A stretch of DNA of 17,586 nucleotides from DUZB01 sp964407525 (GCA_964407525.1 CAYOWC010000079.1:1-17586), one strand, 5' to 3'. Counted from the stretch's first letter, positions 1 through 6,962 are shown. Notes: generated from the letters alone by a model not told the origin. Numbers and translations are program-made.

Positions 1-87
1 GAAATTCTTCACCGGAAAGCGGTATGAATCTCATTCATTCACGGGTATTGGTCCTAACATCAGCCATTAGAGTTTTGTTCTTACTCA

Positions 88-111
88 TAATCTTAATCGT
101 AATCATAATCG
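88..111. repeat. Hexamer tandem repeat TAATCN x4
   Basis: Four consecutive 6-bp units read TAATCT, TAATCG, TAATCA and TAATCG, so only the sixth base varies. The repeat lies in a non-coding gap and is one of several short-period repeats found only in gaps of this window. Its function is unknown. Confidence 0.8.
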
Positions 112-253
112 AAGAGCCCTGGAATTAGGTTAAAAGGAGTATGATTAAGAGTATGAACTGTCGAACGTATTTTTGGATGATCGTATCAATCGGGTGAAGT
201 TAGAACCAAGCCCAGTTATACTGTATGAAGTCACAAGTCCGGAATAGTAGATA

Positions 254-281
254 CTGAAACCTGACACCTGAAACCTGACAC
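254..281. repeat. Heptamer tandem repeat, alternating CTGAAAC / CTGACAC
   Basis: Four perfect 7-bp units alternate CTGAAAC and CTGACAC, so the higher-order unit is 14 bp present twice. The repeat is intergenic. From memory, similar low-complexity heptamers occur in other deltaproteobacterial genomes, which I could not check. Confidence 0.85.
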
Positions 282-302
282 CTTGGTTCCGAAAATACCG
301 AT

Positions 303-324
303 TTTTCACGCTAATCCGTGAAAA
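303..324 (-). terminator. Stem-loop downstream of the amidase gene
   Basis: The arms TTTTCACG (303-310) and CGTGAAAA (317-324) form a perfect 8-bp stem with a 6-nt loop, 10 nt beyond the amidase stop codon. There is no strong T-run after the stem on the minus strand, so it may be a transcript-end stabiliser and not a classical intrinsic terminator. Confidence 0.35.
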
Positions 325-334
325 GCCACAAAAT

Positions 335-1567
335 CTACACCCCAATGGACGAGGCTATCTTCTCTGCAACCCCTATAAGAAACGCATCGCACCCATAACC
401 AGCCAGCAGAGAAATGCCTACGGGAACGCCATCGTATTCGCCAAGGGGCATCGAGATCTGGGGAAGCTTCCCGAGACCGGCAACGGACGTCAATGCGAGC
501 GCACGGGCATAGTAAGCGCTTCCTCCGTGGTCCCGTTTAATCATAGTTCCTTTCAGAGGGGCCAGGGTCGGCGCCGTGGGCATGCAAAGCAGGTCATTAG
601 GCCCTAAAAACGATTGCAGCCGGCGGCAGTATTCCTCCCTGCGCCAAACGTTTCGAACAACCCGTCGCCGGTCCAGCGTTCGCACAAGGTCAAAACTTCC
701 CGCCGTTATAGGACCCATGGCCGGTTTGCTTGCAGCAATCCAGGCCCCCAGAGAACTTTCAATTTCCGCCCATTGGAGAACATTGTAGGTACCGCACCAC
801 CCATTGAATTTTTCGCCCTTCCCCCCCCCGCTGATTTTCCCCAGGGAAGTCTCGCGGATCCCTGGTCCGAAAAGCTTGCGGAGATGCTGAATCGGTTCAT
901 TCAGGGCCTCTCGAACTTCCGTGTCAACCAGGGCAAAGGCATCTTCAAGAAGGTGAATTTCAGGGGACATTTCAGAGGGGATCTCTTCCAGGGCCATGAG
1001 CGCAGAAGCTGCGCGACCGAGCACGTTCGCATTTCCTGCAAGAACGCCCACGGTGTCAAAGGTGGGAGCGAAAGGGTTTACCCCTGCAACCGACACCCTA
1101 CCCCAGGATGGCCGCAATCCCCAGATGCCGCAATTCCCCGCCGGCACTCGAACGGACCCTCCCGTATCTGTTCCAAGGGCGAAATCCACCAATCCGCAGG
1201 CCACGGCTGATGCGGAACCACTAGAGGACCCTCCCGGAACCCGGTCTGATGCTTTCGGGTTTAATGGGGTTCCATAAAAATGGTTCTCCCCGATCAAGCT
1301 GAAGGCCAGTTCATCCGTTACCGTCTTGCCTGCAAAATGCCCTCCGGCACCTAACAGCTGTTCCACACACACGGCGTGAACTGCGGCAGCCGGATGGGTT
1401 TCCCGCCAGCTCGGATTTCCACAACCGGTCTTATGGCCGGCAATATCAATCAGGTCTTTCACGGCGAAACGCAATCCATCCAGCGGGCCGGAAGCCGTCG
1501 GGTCGATGCTGAAGGATTCAATAAAGGCCCCACTTTCCTCCGCTGTGACAAATTCTGCCGTGCTCAT
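335..1567 (-). CDS. Amidase, AMI1-type amidase-signature family
   Basis: A 410-aa amidase-signature hydrolase that cleaves a carboxamide to acid and ammonia; the substrate cannot be read from sequence. The Ser-cisSer-Lys triad is complete: Lys37 in FAVKDL, cis-Ser114 in the PGGSSSGSA motif and nucleophile Ser138 in GTDTGGSVRVPA. The 24-residue spacing between the serines matches fatty acid amide hydrolase. Length and the motifs around residues 31-160 resemble plant indole-3-acetamide hydrolase AMI1 (about 425 aa), not GatA (about 480 aa), and no gatB or gatC is nearby. The ATG at 1567 has a GGGAG ribosome site 7 nt upstream. It follows the VWA gene by 23 bp, so the two are probably co-transcribed. 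No signal peptide is seen, so it is probably cytoplasmic. Confidence 0.88.
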   Translation of the reverse strand: MSTAEFVTAEESGAFIESFSIDPTASGPLDGLRFAVKDLIDIAGHKTGCGNPSWRETHPAAAVHAVCVEQLLGAGGHFAGKTVTDELAFSLIGENHFYGTPLNPKASDRVPGGSSSGSASAVACGLVDFALGTDTGGSVRVPAGNCGIWGLRPSWGRVSVAGVNPFAPTFDTVGVLAGNANVLGRAASALMALEEIPSEMSPEIHLLEDAFALVDTEVREALNEPIQHLRKLFGPGIRETSLGKISGGGKGEKFNGWCGTYNVLQWAEIESSLGAWIAASKPAMGPITAGSFDLVRTLDRRRVVRNVWRREEYCRRLQSFLGPNDLLCMPTAPTLAPLKGTMIKRDHGGSAYYARALALTSVAGLGKLPQISMPLGEYDGVPVGISLLAGYGCDAFLIGVAEKIASSIGV

Positions 1568-1590
1568 CAGGTCTCTCCCTTAAAAGATGG

Positions 1591-2784
1591 TCAGTTCCTG
1601 CTCATGAGATGCTGCACGGCCTTTTCAAGGCCGTCAATGGTCAATTCGAACATGGGAAAGATGTCACGTATCACAGTGATTGTGCGCGTGTAGGGCCATT
1701 CTACTTCCATCTTGGGGTTCAACCACACGGAATGGGAAAAGGTGTCCGCAATAAATTTGAGTCTTTCAAGGCTGGGTTTTGTGGTTCTTTCTTCAATGTG
1801 AATGGAACCGTCCGTAGACATCAATTCGTAGGGGGCCATACTGGCGTCCCCCACAATAATCACCCTGGTTTCAGGATCCCGACGCATCAGGTCATCAACG
1901 GAATAAGGTTTTCTGTACCTCGATGGGTCCGCCCAGAGGTTGTCGTAAATCGTATTATGAAAGAAATAGGTTTTCACTTCCTTGAACTGGGCTCTCGAGT
2001 AATTGAAAAGAGTTTGGACTACCGCGATATAAGGATCCATAGACCAGCCTCCGTTGTCTATGGCAAGAATCACCTTCAAACGGTCTTTCAGACTTCTCCT
2101 GAAAATAATTTCAATTTCACCGGCGTTTTTCATGGTCTGGTAAATGGTTTCATCCACGTCCACCACATCCATGGGTCCTGAAGGAACCATGTTTCTGAGC
2201 CGCTTGAGCGCTTCCCCAATTTGCGCCTGGGTCAAGGGACCTTCCTGGGAATAGTCCCGGTATCTTCTGTCCATGGCCACTTTCACCGCCGACTTGTTTC
2301 GGGAAACACCTCCCACACGCATACCGCCGGGGTGATTGCCGGAATGCCCCACCGGGGATGTGCCTCCCGTCCCAATCCATTTCTTTCCCCCATGATGCTC
2401 TCCGTCCTGGTCCTTGAGGCGATCCAAAAAATATTGCAGGAGTTCTTCAGGCGAGAGTTTACTCAGTTCCTCTTCGTCCATGCCAAGGGCATCGGCTATC
2501 TCTTTCGGGTTCTTCAACCATTCTTCCAGCATGGCCCTGGCAACCTGATCCAGCTCAAATGCTTCAGGCTCTTTGAGCTCCGCCCCTTTAAAATGGTGAG
2601 CAAATACCTGGTCATACAGATCAAAATACCGTTCACTTTTAACCAGAATGGCTCTGGCTGCCGTATAAAAATCATCGAGGGAGTTGATGAGACCTTTTCC
2701 CAGCGCCTTCTGGAGACGCAGGAAGGAGGTGGGGGAAACAGGAACACCCACCTGTCGAAGCAGATAAAAAAAACTGGTAAACAT
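1591..2784 (-). CDS. CoxE-like VWA-domain protein, partner of MoxR ATPase
   Basis: A 397-aa protein with an N-terminal helical region (1-125), a Gly/His-rich linker (about 128-160) and a C-terminal von Willebrand A domain (about 236-390). It resembles CoxE/YeiN-type VWA proteins, which work with MoxR AAA+ ATPases to remodel or insert cofactors into target enzymes. The metal site is non-canonical: where DxSxS is expected, residues 243-249 read DNGGWSM, keeping the Asp but shifting the serine. A second acidic turn, VGDAS, lies at 311-315. The ATG at 2784 has AAGGA 6 nt upstream. It lies 159 bp downstream of the MoxR gene on the same strand and 23 bp upstream of the amidase. No signal peptide or TM segment is evident. 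The general role is inferred from the family; the client is unknown. Confidence 0.8.
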   Translation of the reverse strand: MFTSFFYLLRQVGVPVSPTSFLRLQKALGKGLINSLDDFYTAARAILVKSERYFDLYDQVFAHHFKGAELKEPEAFELDQVARAMLEEWLKNPKEIADALGMDEEELSKLSPEELLQYFLDRLKDQDGEHHGGKKWIGTGGTSPVGHSGNHPGGMRVGGVSRNKSAVKVAMDRRYRDYSQEGPLTQAQIGEALKRLRNMVPSGPMDVVDVDETIYQTMKNAGEIEIIFRRSLKDRLKVILAIDNGGWSMDPYIAVVQTLFNYSRAQFKEVKTYFFHNTIYDNLWADPSRYRKPYSVDDLMRRDPETRVIIVGDASMAPYELMSTDGSIHIEERTTKPSLERLKFIADTFSHSVWLNPKMEVEWPYTRTITVIRDIFPMFELTIDGLEKAVQHLMSRN

Positions 2785-2839
2785 GATGAATCCTTTTCCG
2801 AGGTGTCTTTTTCGAGGGACGTGGATTTTCTCGGATAGC

Positions 2840-2892
2840 CTCAGATAGACAAGGCTATTAAAAAATCCTAAAAATCTGAGTTAATCTGCGTC
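2840..2892. repeat. Inverted repeat and imperfect 10-bp direct repeat in the moxR-VWA gap
   Basis: CTCAGAT (2840-2846) pairs with ATCTGAG (2874-2880), and ATAGCC (2835-2840) pairs with GGCTAT (2853-2858). Overlapping this are two 10-bp direct units, AATCTGAGTT and AATCTGCGTC (2873-2892). The 159-bp gap between two genes otherwise expected to be tightly coupled holds little else. The stem could be an mRNA processing or attenuation structure. Confidence 0.45.
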
Positions 2893-2943
2893 CAAAGTTT
2901 TTTTCTTAATGGCTATACATTCTTCCCTGTTATCTCCTTCAAT

Positions 2944-3798
2944 CTATATCCTGGAACGTGCCCCCAAATTCCTGGCAATAGCGTAATCCGGACTCTTTTT
3001 GAAAAGGACTCCGAGATAAGGCATGTCCCCCTTGACCAGCTGTTTTGCATTGAAATCAGGATCAGCCTGAAGGGCACGTATCCAGTTTATCAGCTCCCTT
3101 GTAGCCGGTTTCTTTTCTATCCCTCTTAAATCCCTCATCTTATAAAATGCCCGAACGGAGCTTTCCAGGATATCTTTGCTGATCTCGGGAAAATGAACCT
3201 GGACAATCTTCCTCATCATGTCCGGCTCCGGAAAGGCGATGTGGTGAAAATTGCACCTTCCAAGAAATGGGTCGGAGAGATCTTTTTTTGCATTGGACGT
3301 AATGATGATAACCGGCCTGTTCTCAGCCCTTTTGGTCTTGTCGATCTCGATAATATCGAATTCCATCTGGTCAAGAACATCCAGCATGTCATCTTGAAAA
3401 TCGGAATCCGCCTTGTCAATTTCATCAATCAACAGCACCACCTTCTCTTCAGACATGAAGGCCTGTCCTATTTTCCCCATCTTGATATATTCTTCAATAT
3501 TGCTCACTTCCCTTTTGGAGTCACCAAAACGGCTGTCGTTCAGACGGGTCAGGGTATCATATTGGTACAGGGCTTCCACCAGTTTCATGCTCGATTTCAC
3601 ATTCAGTACAATCAGCCTCATATTCAGGGCCTCGGAAATGGCGTGGGCAAGCATGGTCTTTCCCGTCCCCGGTTCCCCTTTGAGCAGCAGGGGCATTTCA
3701 AGAGCCATGGAAATATTCACAATCTGAGCCAGCTCCTCATCCAGGATATATTTTGAGGCGCCGGCAAATTTGTCTGTTGCGCTGGTTTGGTTCTGCAT
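2944..3798 (-). CDS. MoxR-family AAA+ ATPase
   Basis: A 284-aa cytoplasmic ATPase of the MoxR type, a group of chaperone-like AAA+ proteins encoded beside VWA proteins. Numbering from the chosen start: Walker A GEPGTGKT at 41-48, Walker B VVLLIDEID at 120-128, sensor-1 TSN at 167-169 and a likely arginine finger Arg181 in LGRCNFH. The C-terminal lid helices follow to residue 284. An in-frame start 51 bp further upstream exists, but the ATG at 3798 is preceded by AAGGAG with a 7-nt spacer, which decides the start. The downstream same-strand VWA gene fits the usual MoxR/VWA pairing. It probably remodels a partner complex; which one is not shown by the sequence. Confidence 0.92.
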   Translation of the reverse strand: MQNQTSATDKFAGASKYILDEELAQIVNISMALEMPLLLKGEPGTGKTMLAHAISEALNMRLIVLNVKSSMKLVEALYQYDTLTRLNDSRFGDSKREVSNIEEYIKMGKIGQAFMSEEKVVLLIDEIDKADSDFQDDMLDVLDQMEFDIIEIDKTKRAENRPVIIITSNAKKDLSDPFLGRCNFHHIAFPEPDMMRKIVQVHFPEISKDILESSVRAFYKMRDLRGIEKKPATRELINWIRALQADPDFNAKQLVKGDMPYLGVLFKKSPDYAIARNLGARSRI

Positions 3799-3858
3799 TC
3801 TTCTACTCCTTGCTAAAAATGAAATTTTTTTATAGATAGATTTAATCATTCTGTTTTT

Positions 3859-4004
3859 AGTAACTTCTCAAGAAGTTCTGGTATCCATAACACAATTAGG
3901 CTTAAAATCGATTGAGAAAAGCATTGTTTTTTTTGGAGTTTAGGGCTAAGCCTTTTATAAAATCCTTACGGATAAAATCGACCCGAACGTATTGAGAAGT
4001 TACT
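3859..4004. repeat. Nested inverted repeats between divergent genes
   Basis: The outer arms AGTAACTTCTCAA (3859-3871) and its exact complement (3992-4004) are 13 bp and perfect, enclosing 120 bp. Inside are a second pair, AGGCTTA (3898-3904) with TAAGCCT (3947-3953), a T-tract near 3927-3934, and small hairpins. The element sits between the divergent MoxR gene and the gene at 4094. It may be a small MITE-like element or paired operator sites; each arm contains TTGAGA. The 73-residue minus-strand reading frame across it looks non-coding. Confidence 0.5.
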
Positions 4005-4093
4005 GCTTTTTCGGGCAACATAGTAAATTCATACGGTTTTGTCAAATAGCAGGCCTCGTTGAGAGGCTGGTACATCAAGAAGGAAACAGGTTT

Positions 4094-4678
4094 ATGCCTC
4101 TTGAATTTCAGTCTGAAAGCCACGGTTCCATTGCCTTCGGCTTCTTCAATATAGAAACAGATATGTTGCTGCTGGACCGCTATTTCTTTTTCTCCACCGA
4201 GTTCTGTGATAGCCTATCTGAAATGGCCACCATCCCCGGAGCGAGCAGAATCGGGTTGTGCAGGGGATATCACATTGCAGATCCTGCCGACATAGGGGAC
4301 CTTATGGGGGCCATCTCAGGGGTTCACCACACAGGTTTCATAGGCGCTCTCTACAGAAAGTTTCCTTTTCCCCACAAGCAGGAAGACTTCAAACAGAACC
4401 CTGAAGGATACAGAACAAGGACGGAAGTAAAAGCCATGGTGAAAGAATATGGCAGCCCTCTTGAAATCAAATGGACAGCAGACATACAATCTACCGAAAT
4501 TTCCATCGGATCCTATCGGTTCACGAAGAGGAACTTCCATGAACTGATCAAATATGTATGGCGTGGGGGATATCCCCGATGGAAAGATGAGCGGCAGCCT
4601 ACCTACGTCCTTGACATGAAAGAGACAATATCCAGCAGCGCATCTCCATTATTTACCGGTCTATTTCTTTCCTCCTGA
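4094..4678 (+). CDS. Hypothetical protein, 194 aa
   Basis: I do not recognise this protein. The ATG at 4094 is chosen over an in-frame start at 3992 because AAGGA lies about 10 nt upstream and the residues from there on look globular. The first 40 residues are rich in Phe, Leu and Asp (GFFNIETDMLLLDRYFF), with Cys38 in STEFC. The middle has an RIGLCRGYHIADP segment and paired histidines (VHH), and the C-terminal part is basic with aromatic residues (KYVWRGGYPRW). No signal peptide or TM helix is seen. It is divergent from the MoxR gene, and its last 18 bp overlap the 3' end of htpX on the opposite strand. The absence of a gene on the other strand over its body supports it being real. Function unknown. 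Confidence 0.7.
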   Translation: MPLEFQSESHGSIAFGFFNIETDMLLLDRYFFFSTEFCDSLSEMATIPGASRIGLCRGYHIADPADIGDLMGAISGVHHTGFIGALYRKFPFPHKQEDFKQNPEGYRTRTEVKAMVKEYGSPLEIKWTADIQSTEISIGSYRFTKRNFHELIKYVWRGGYPRWKDERQPTYVLDMKETISSSASPLFTGLFLSS

Positions 4679-5599
4679 AAGGTGCTTCCACATGGCTTCC
4701 GCCTGTTTCGTACCCGTATTTGATTCCCTTTCCGCCGGAGGAAGCGTGCCACCGTGGGTTCCTCTAAGCCTGGCGATCCTGTCTTCAAGGGGTGGATGGG
4801 TTGAAAACAGATGGCTTAGTTTCCCCCCTGAAAGCGGATTTACGATAAACATATGAGCCGTTGAAGGCGTCGCGTGCATGGGAACTTTTCGAGAATAGGC
4901 GCCTAGTTTTTCAAGGGCCTTGGCAAGGCCTTCGGGATTGCCCGCAAGCTCGGCCCCTGTTGCATCAGCAAGATATTCCCTCGATCTCGATATGGCCATC
5001 TGGATAACCATGGCAGCGAGGGGCGCAAGAATCGACATGACGATCAGGCCCACGGCACCCAGGCCTCCACCCCCCTCGTCATCCCTCGAACCTCCCCCGA
5101 AGAATGCACTCCACCTCGCCATGGATGCCAAAATCATGATCGCCCCACCCATGGTTGCAGCGATCGATCCGATGAGAATGTCCCGATTCTTGATGTGGGA
5201 CATCTCATGGGCCAGGACACCGGTGGCTTCTTCATTGTTCATGGTTCTCAAAAGCCCTTCCGTAACCGCAATAACGGCATGTTCCGGATTTCTTCCTGTG
5301 GCAAAGGCGTTGGGAGATTCCTCCGGAATAATATAGATTTTCGGAATGGGAAGGCCGGCGACGTGGGCAAGCTGTTCAACAGCATGGTAAAGGCCAGGAA
5401 ATTCCTGGGGGCTTACCTCATGAGCCTTATACATTTTGAGAACGATTTTGTCGGAATACCAATAACTGAAAAAATTCATACCAATGGCGAGAACAAAGGC
5501 CAGTACCATTCCCTGTCGCCCCCCGAACAGCCCCCCGATAAAAACGATGAGGGCCGTCATAATCCCCAGGAGGAGGGTCGTTTTGAACCAGTTATCCAT
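4661..5599 (-). CDS. htpX: HtpX-type zinc metalloprotease (M48B)
   Basis: A 312-aa integral inner-membrane protease that degrades damaged or misfolded membrane proteins, working alongside FtsH in characterised bacteria. Two N-terminal TM helices (about 8-24 and 29-48) precede the catalytic domain. HEMSH at 131-135 supplies the zinc ligands His131 and His135 and the catalytic Glu132, and Glu208 in SREYLAD is the third ligand. Further hydrophobic segments lie at about 140-160 and 181-202. A Gly/Asp-rich loop (168-181) and a hydrophilic tail after about residue 285 make it somewhat longer than the usual 280-295 aa. The ATG at 5599 has GGAGGG about 9 nt upstream. It is probably monocistronic, with its own promoter candidate and a nearby palindrome. 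Confidence 0.95.
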   Translation of the reverse strand: MDNWFKTTLLLGIMTALIVFIGGLFGGRQGMVLAFVLAIGMNFFSYWYSDKIVLKMYKAHEVSPQEFPGLYHAVEQLAHVAGLPIPKIYIIPEESPNAFATGRNPEHAVIAVTEGLLRTMNNEEATGVLAHEMSHIKNRDILIGSIAATMGGAIMILASMARWSAFFGGGSRDDEGGGGLGAVGLIVMSILAPLAAMVIQMAISRSREYLADATGAELAGNPEGLAKALEKLGAYSRKVPMHATPSTAHMFIVNPLSGGKLSHLFSTHPPLEDRIARLRGTHGGTLPPAERESNTGTKQAEAMWKHLSGGKK

Positions 5600-5620
5600 T
5601 TTTAAAAGCCCTCCAAATCA

Positions 5621-5632
5621 CGAAATATTTCG
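5621..5632. promoter_or_regulatory. 12-bp palindrome upstream of htpX
   Basis: CGAAATATTTCG is a perfect 12-bp palindrome immediately upstream of the htpX ribosome site (5609-5614). It would lie in the 5' leader if the promoter at 5682-5710 is used. It could be an operator for a dimeric regulator; no regulator can be named. Confidence 0.35.
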
Positions 5633-5681
5633 GCTATTACATTCACACAGCTGCTTCTATTTGTCATAAGGTATCGGAAAA

Positions 5682-5710
5682 AAGTTAAGGACCAGGGGAA
5701 TATTAGTCAA
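5682..5710 (-). promoter_or_regulatory. Putative htpX promoter
   Basis: On the minus strand TTGACT (5710-5705) and TAACTT (5687-5682) are separated by exactly 17 bp. The -35 hexamer is good and the -10 poor. The -35 box sits in TTTCCTTGAC, a context repeated at the promoter of the outer-membrane gene near 10650. Confidence 0.35.
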
Positions 5711-5746
5711 GGAAATCTCGTTTTGTTCAGCGATGCTTAAAATCAA

Positions 5747-5766
5747 GAAAAGAGGCCTGCTTTTTC
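5747..5766 (-). terminator. Weak stem-loop after the FmdE-VOC pair
   Basis: GAAAAG (5747-5752) and CTTTTTC (5760-5766) can pair around a 7-nt loop, followed on the minus strand by TTGATTTT. The stem is AT-rich with a bulge, so this is only a candidate transcription end for the minus-strand operon. Confidence 0.2.
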
Positions 5767-5797
5767 CGTAACGCCCCGGACATGAAATTTCACTTTT

Positions 5798-6232
5798 CTA
5801 TTTTTTGAATTCATCCCACTTATAGTCAATAATCTCCGTCAGGACGCCATTAAGCTTCTTGGGATGGATAAATGCAAATTCACAATCCCTGAAAGGTCTG
5901 GCGGTTTCACCGTCTGCCGAGGGAATAAAAGGATACCCATGTTCCTCCATTTCGCTGATTGCTTCCCTGGTATTGTCCACATTGAAACTGATGAGCATGA
6001 CGCCTTCACCGTTCTTGTCGATATATCTGGCCACTTCCCCATCGGGCGTGGTTGATTCCATCAATTCAAAACCAACCTCTCCGACCCAGTATCTTGCCAC
6101 AGTAATTTTCTCGGGCTCGTCAATATAGGCATCATCCGGCCCTGTTTTCCCTAAGAGGGGTTCCCACACTTTTTTTGCCGCCTCAAGGTCTCTCACAGCA
6201 ATACAAATATGATCTATCTTATTCACTTTCAT
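5798..6232 (-). CDS. VOC-family protein, methylmalonyl-CoA epimerase-like
   Basis: A 144-aa protein with two vicinal-oxygen-chelate modules, matching the length and layout of methylmalonyl-CoA epimerase, which interconverts the 2R and 2S isomers of methylmalonyl-CoA. The N-terminal motif IDHICIAV gives ligand His8, FELMES (55-60) is the second-ligand region, and Glu133 in GVLTEI is the last ligand. However, the family motif GxGxHHIAF is here GEGVMLISF (75-83), so Met79-Leu80 replace the usual His-His including a metal ligand. It may therefore be inactive or bind a different ligand. ATG 6232 has GAGG 8 nt upstream; an alternative GTG at 6253 nearly abuts the fmdE stop. It is co-transcribed with the FmdE gene. 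Confidence 0.8.
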   Translation of the reverse strand: MKVNKIDHICIAVRDLEAAKKVWEPLLGKTGPDDAYIDEPEKITVARYWVGEVGFELMESTTPDGEVARYIDKNGEGVMLISFNVDNTREAISEMEEHGYPFIPSADGETARPFRDCEFAFIHPKKLNGVLTEIIDYKWDEFKK

Positions 6233-6254
6233 CTTCAAATCCTCTATTTTCACA

Positions 6255-6881
6255 TCACTTTTCAGCTAAAACTCCTTGTCTTTCCTTGCTATTTGCAATA
6301 CGCATGACCGGCAAAAAGTATGCATCGCCGGCGCACGGTCGACAAAGAATCCGTCCCTTCAAAACTTTCTCCTTGCCATCCCTTACCGTTTCCCCGCATT
6401 TTTCGCAAATCACCTTACTCCGGGTAGGACCAGGCAGGTCCAGAGACTCCAGATTGACCTTTACTTCTTCCATGCGGAAAAGTTCAGACGAGGGCATAAT
6501 ACGGTAGGCGTAGATCTGCCGCTCCTGAATGTTTTCGATCTGGGGAGCATATTTCAGAGCCAGTTCGCGCGAGTGCTCTGTGGCATTGATCCTGATTGCA
6601 TAACCTGTTTCCAAATTCAAAAAAGTAGCAGCCATGATGCCATTATCAACAAACTTCAAAGAGCGACGTCCAAGCTTGCATCCCGTTACCACTGCAATGG
6701 CATCGCTTGCACACCGATCAATTTCCACAAAAACGATGAGTTTCTTGATCTCCCGCTGTGGATCATCAATCCCGATAAGACGACACCCTTCCATGGCCAT
6801 CCGCACCCCGATAACCTGCCCAGGACAGAGATGGCCGTGAAAACGGGTTGATCGTTCCAATAGGGTCTCAAAATCGTCCAT
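6255..6881 (-). CDS. FmdE-family protein with C-terminal zinc ribbon
   Basis: A 208-aa protein. Residues 10-140 are the FmdE domain, first described in subunit E of molybdenum formylmethanofuran dehydrogenase: HGHLCPG at 15-21, then Cys57 and Cys68. Residues 159-183 form a treble-clef or ribbon zinc site (Cys159, Cys162, Cys180, Cys183). Free-standing FmdE proteins are common in anaerobes lacking the rest of the methanogenic enzyme and are thought to serve Mo/W enzymes or metal and formate handling; the role here is not established. ATG 6881 has GGGGGA a few nt upstream and an in-frame stop directly before it, which fixes the start. It is the first gene of a two-gene operon with the epimerase-like protein. 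Confidence 0.85.
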   Translation of the reverse strand: MDDFETLLERSTRFHGHLCPGQVIGVRMAMEGCRLIGIDDPQREIKKLIVFVEIDRCASDAIAVVTGCKLGRRSLKFVDNGIMAATFLNLETGYAIRINATEHSRELALKYAPQIENIQERQIYAYRIMPSSELFRMEEVKVNLESLDLPGPTRSKVICEKCGETVRDGKEKVLKGRILCRPCAGDAYFLPVMRIANSKERQGVLAEK

Positions 6882-6962
6882 TCATCCCCCAGAGTTTTTC
6901 CCCGCTCGACCGGCTTTCGGTAGTAGCGGTGGTCATGGTCAAAAATCAGTGGCCAGTGAATA

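Larger units (their letters stand above)
1..334. other. Left-edge intergenic region
   Basis: No gene with plausible composition or a ribosome site is visible here. The region holds two short tandem repeats (88-111 and 254-281) and a hairpin (303-324) just past the amidase stop, each listed separately. The remainder is AT-rich sequence with no feature I can name. Whatever gene lies further left is outside the window. Confidence 0.6.

Noticed and set aside
254..281. Short repeats considered as a CRISPR array
   Set aside because: Units are 6-8 bp, directly adjacent with no unique spacers, and no cas genes are present.
145..345. Minus-strand 66-residue reading frame at the left edge
   Set aside because: It runs through the heptamer repeat and the hairpin, overlaps the amidase end, has no ribosome site and reads as low-complexity translation.
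614..1210. Plus-strand 198-residue frame inside the amidase
   Set aside because: It is antisense to a gene whose catalytic motifs are all intact; the translated product is rich in Pro, Arg and Ser with no family features.
1609..2838. Two long plus-strand frames opposite the VWA gene
   Set aside because: They are antisense shadows of the VWA coding sequence, which has a ribosome site and recognisable domains.
3902..4123. Minus-strand 73-residue frame between moxR and the 4094 gene
   Set aside because: It spans the nested inverted repeats, lacks a ribosome site and overlaps the start of the better-supported plus-strand gene.
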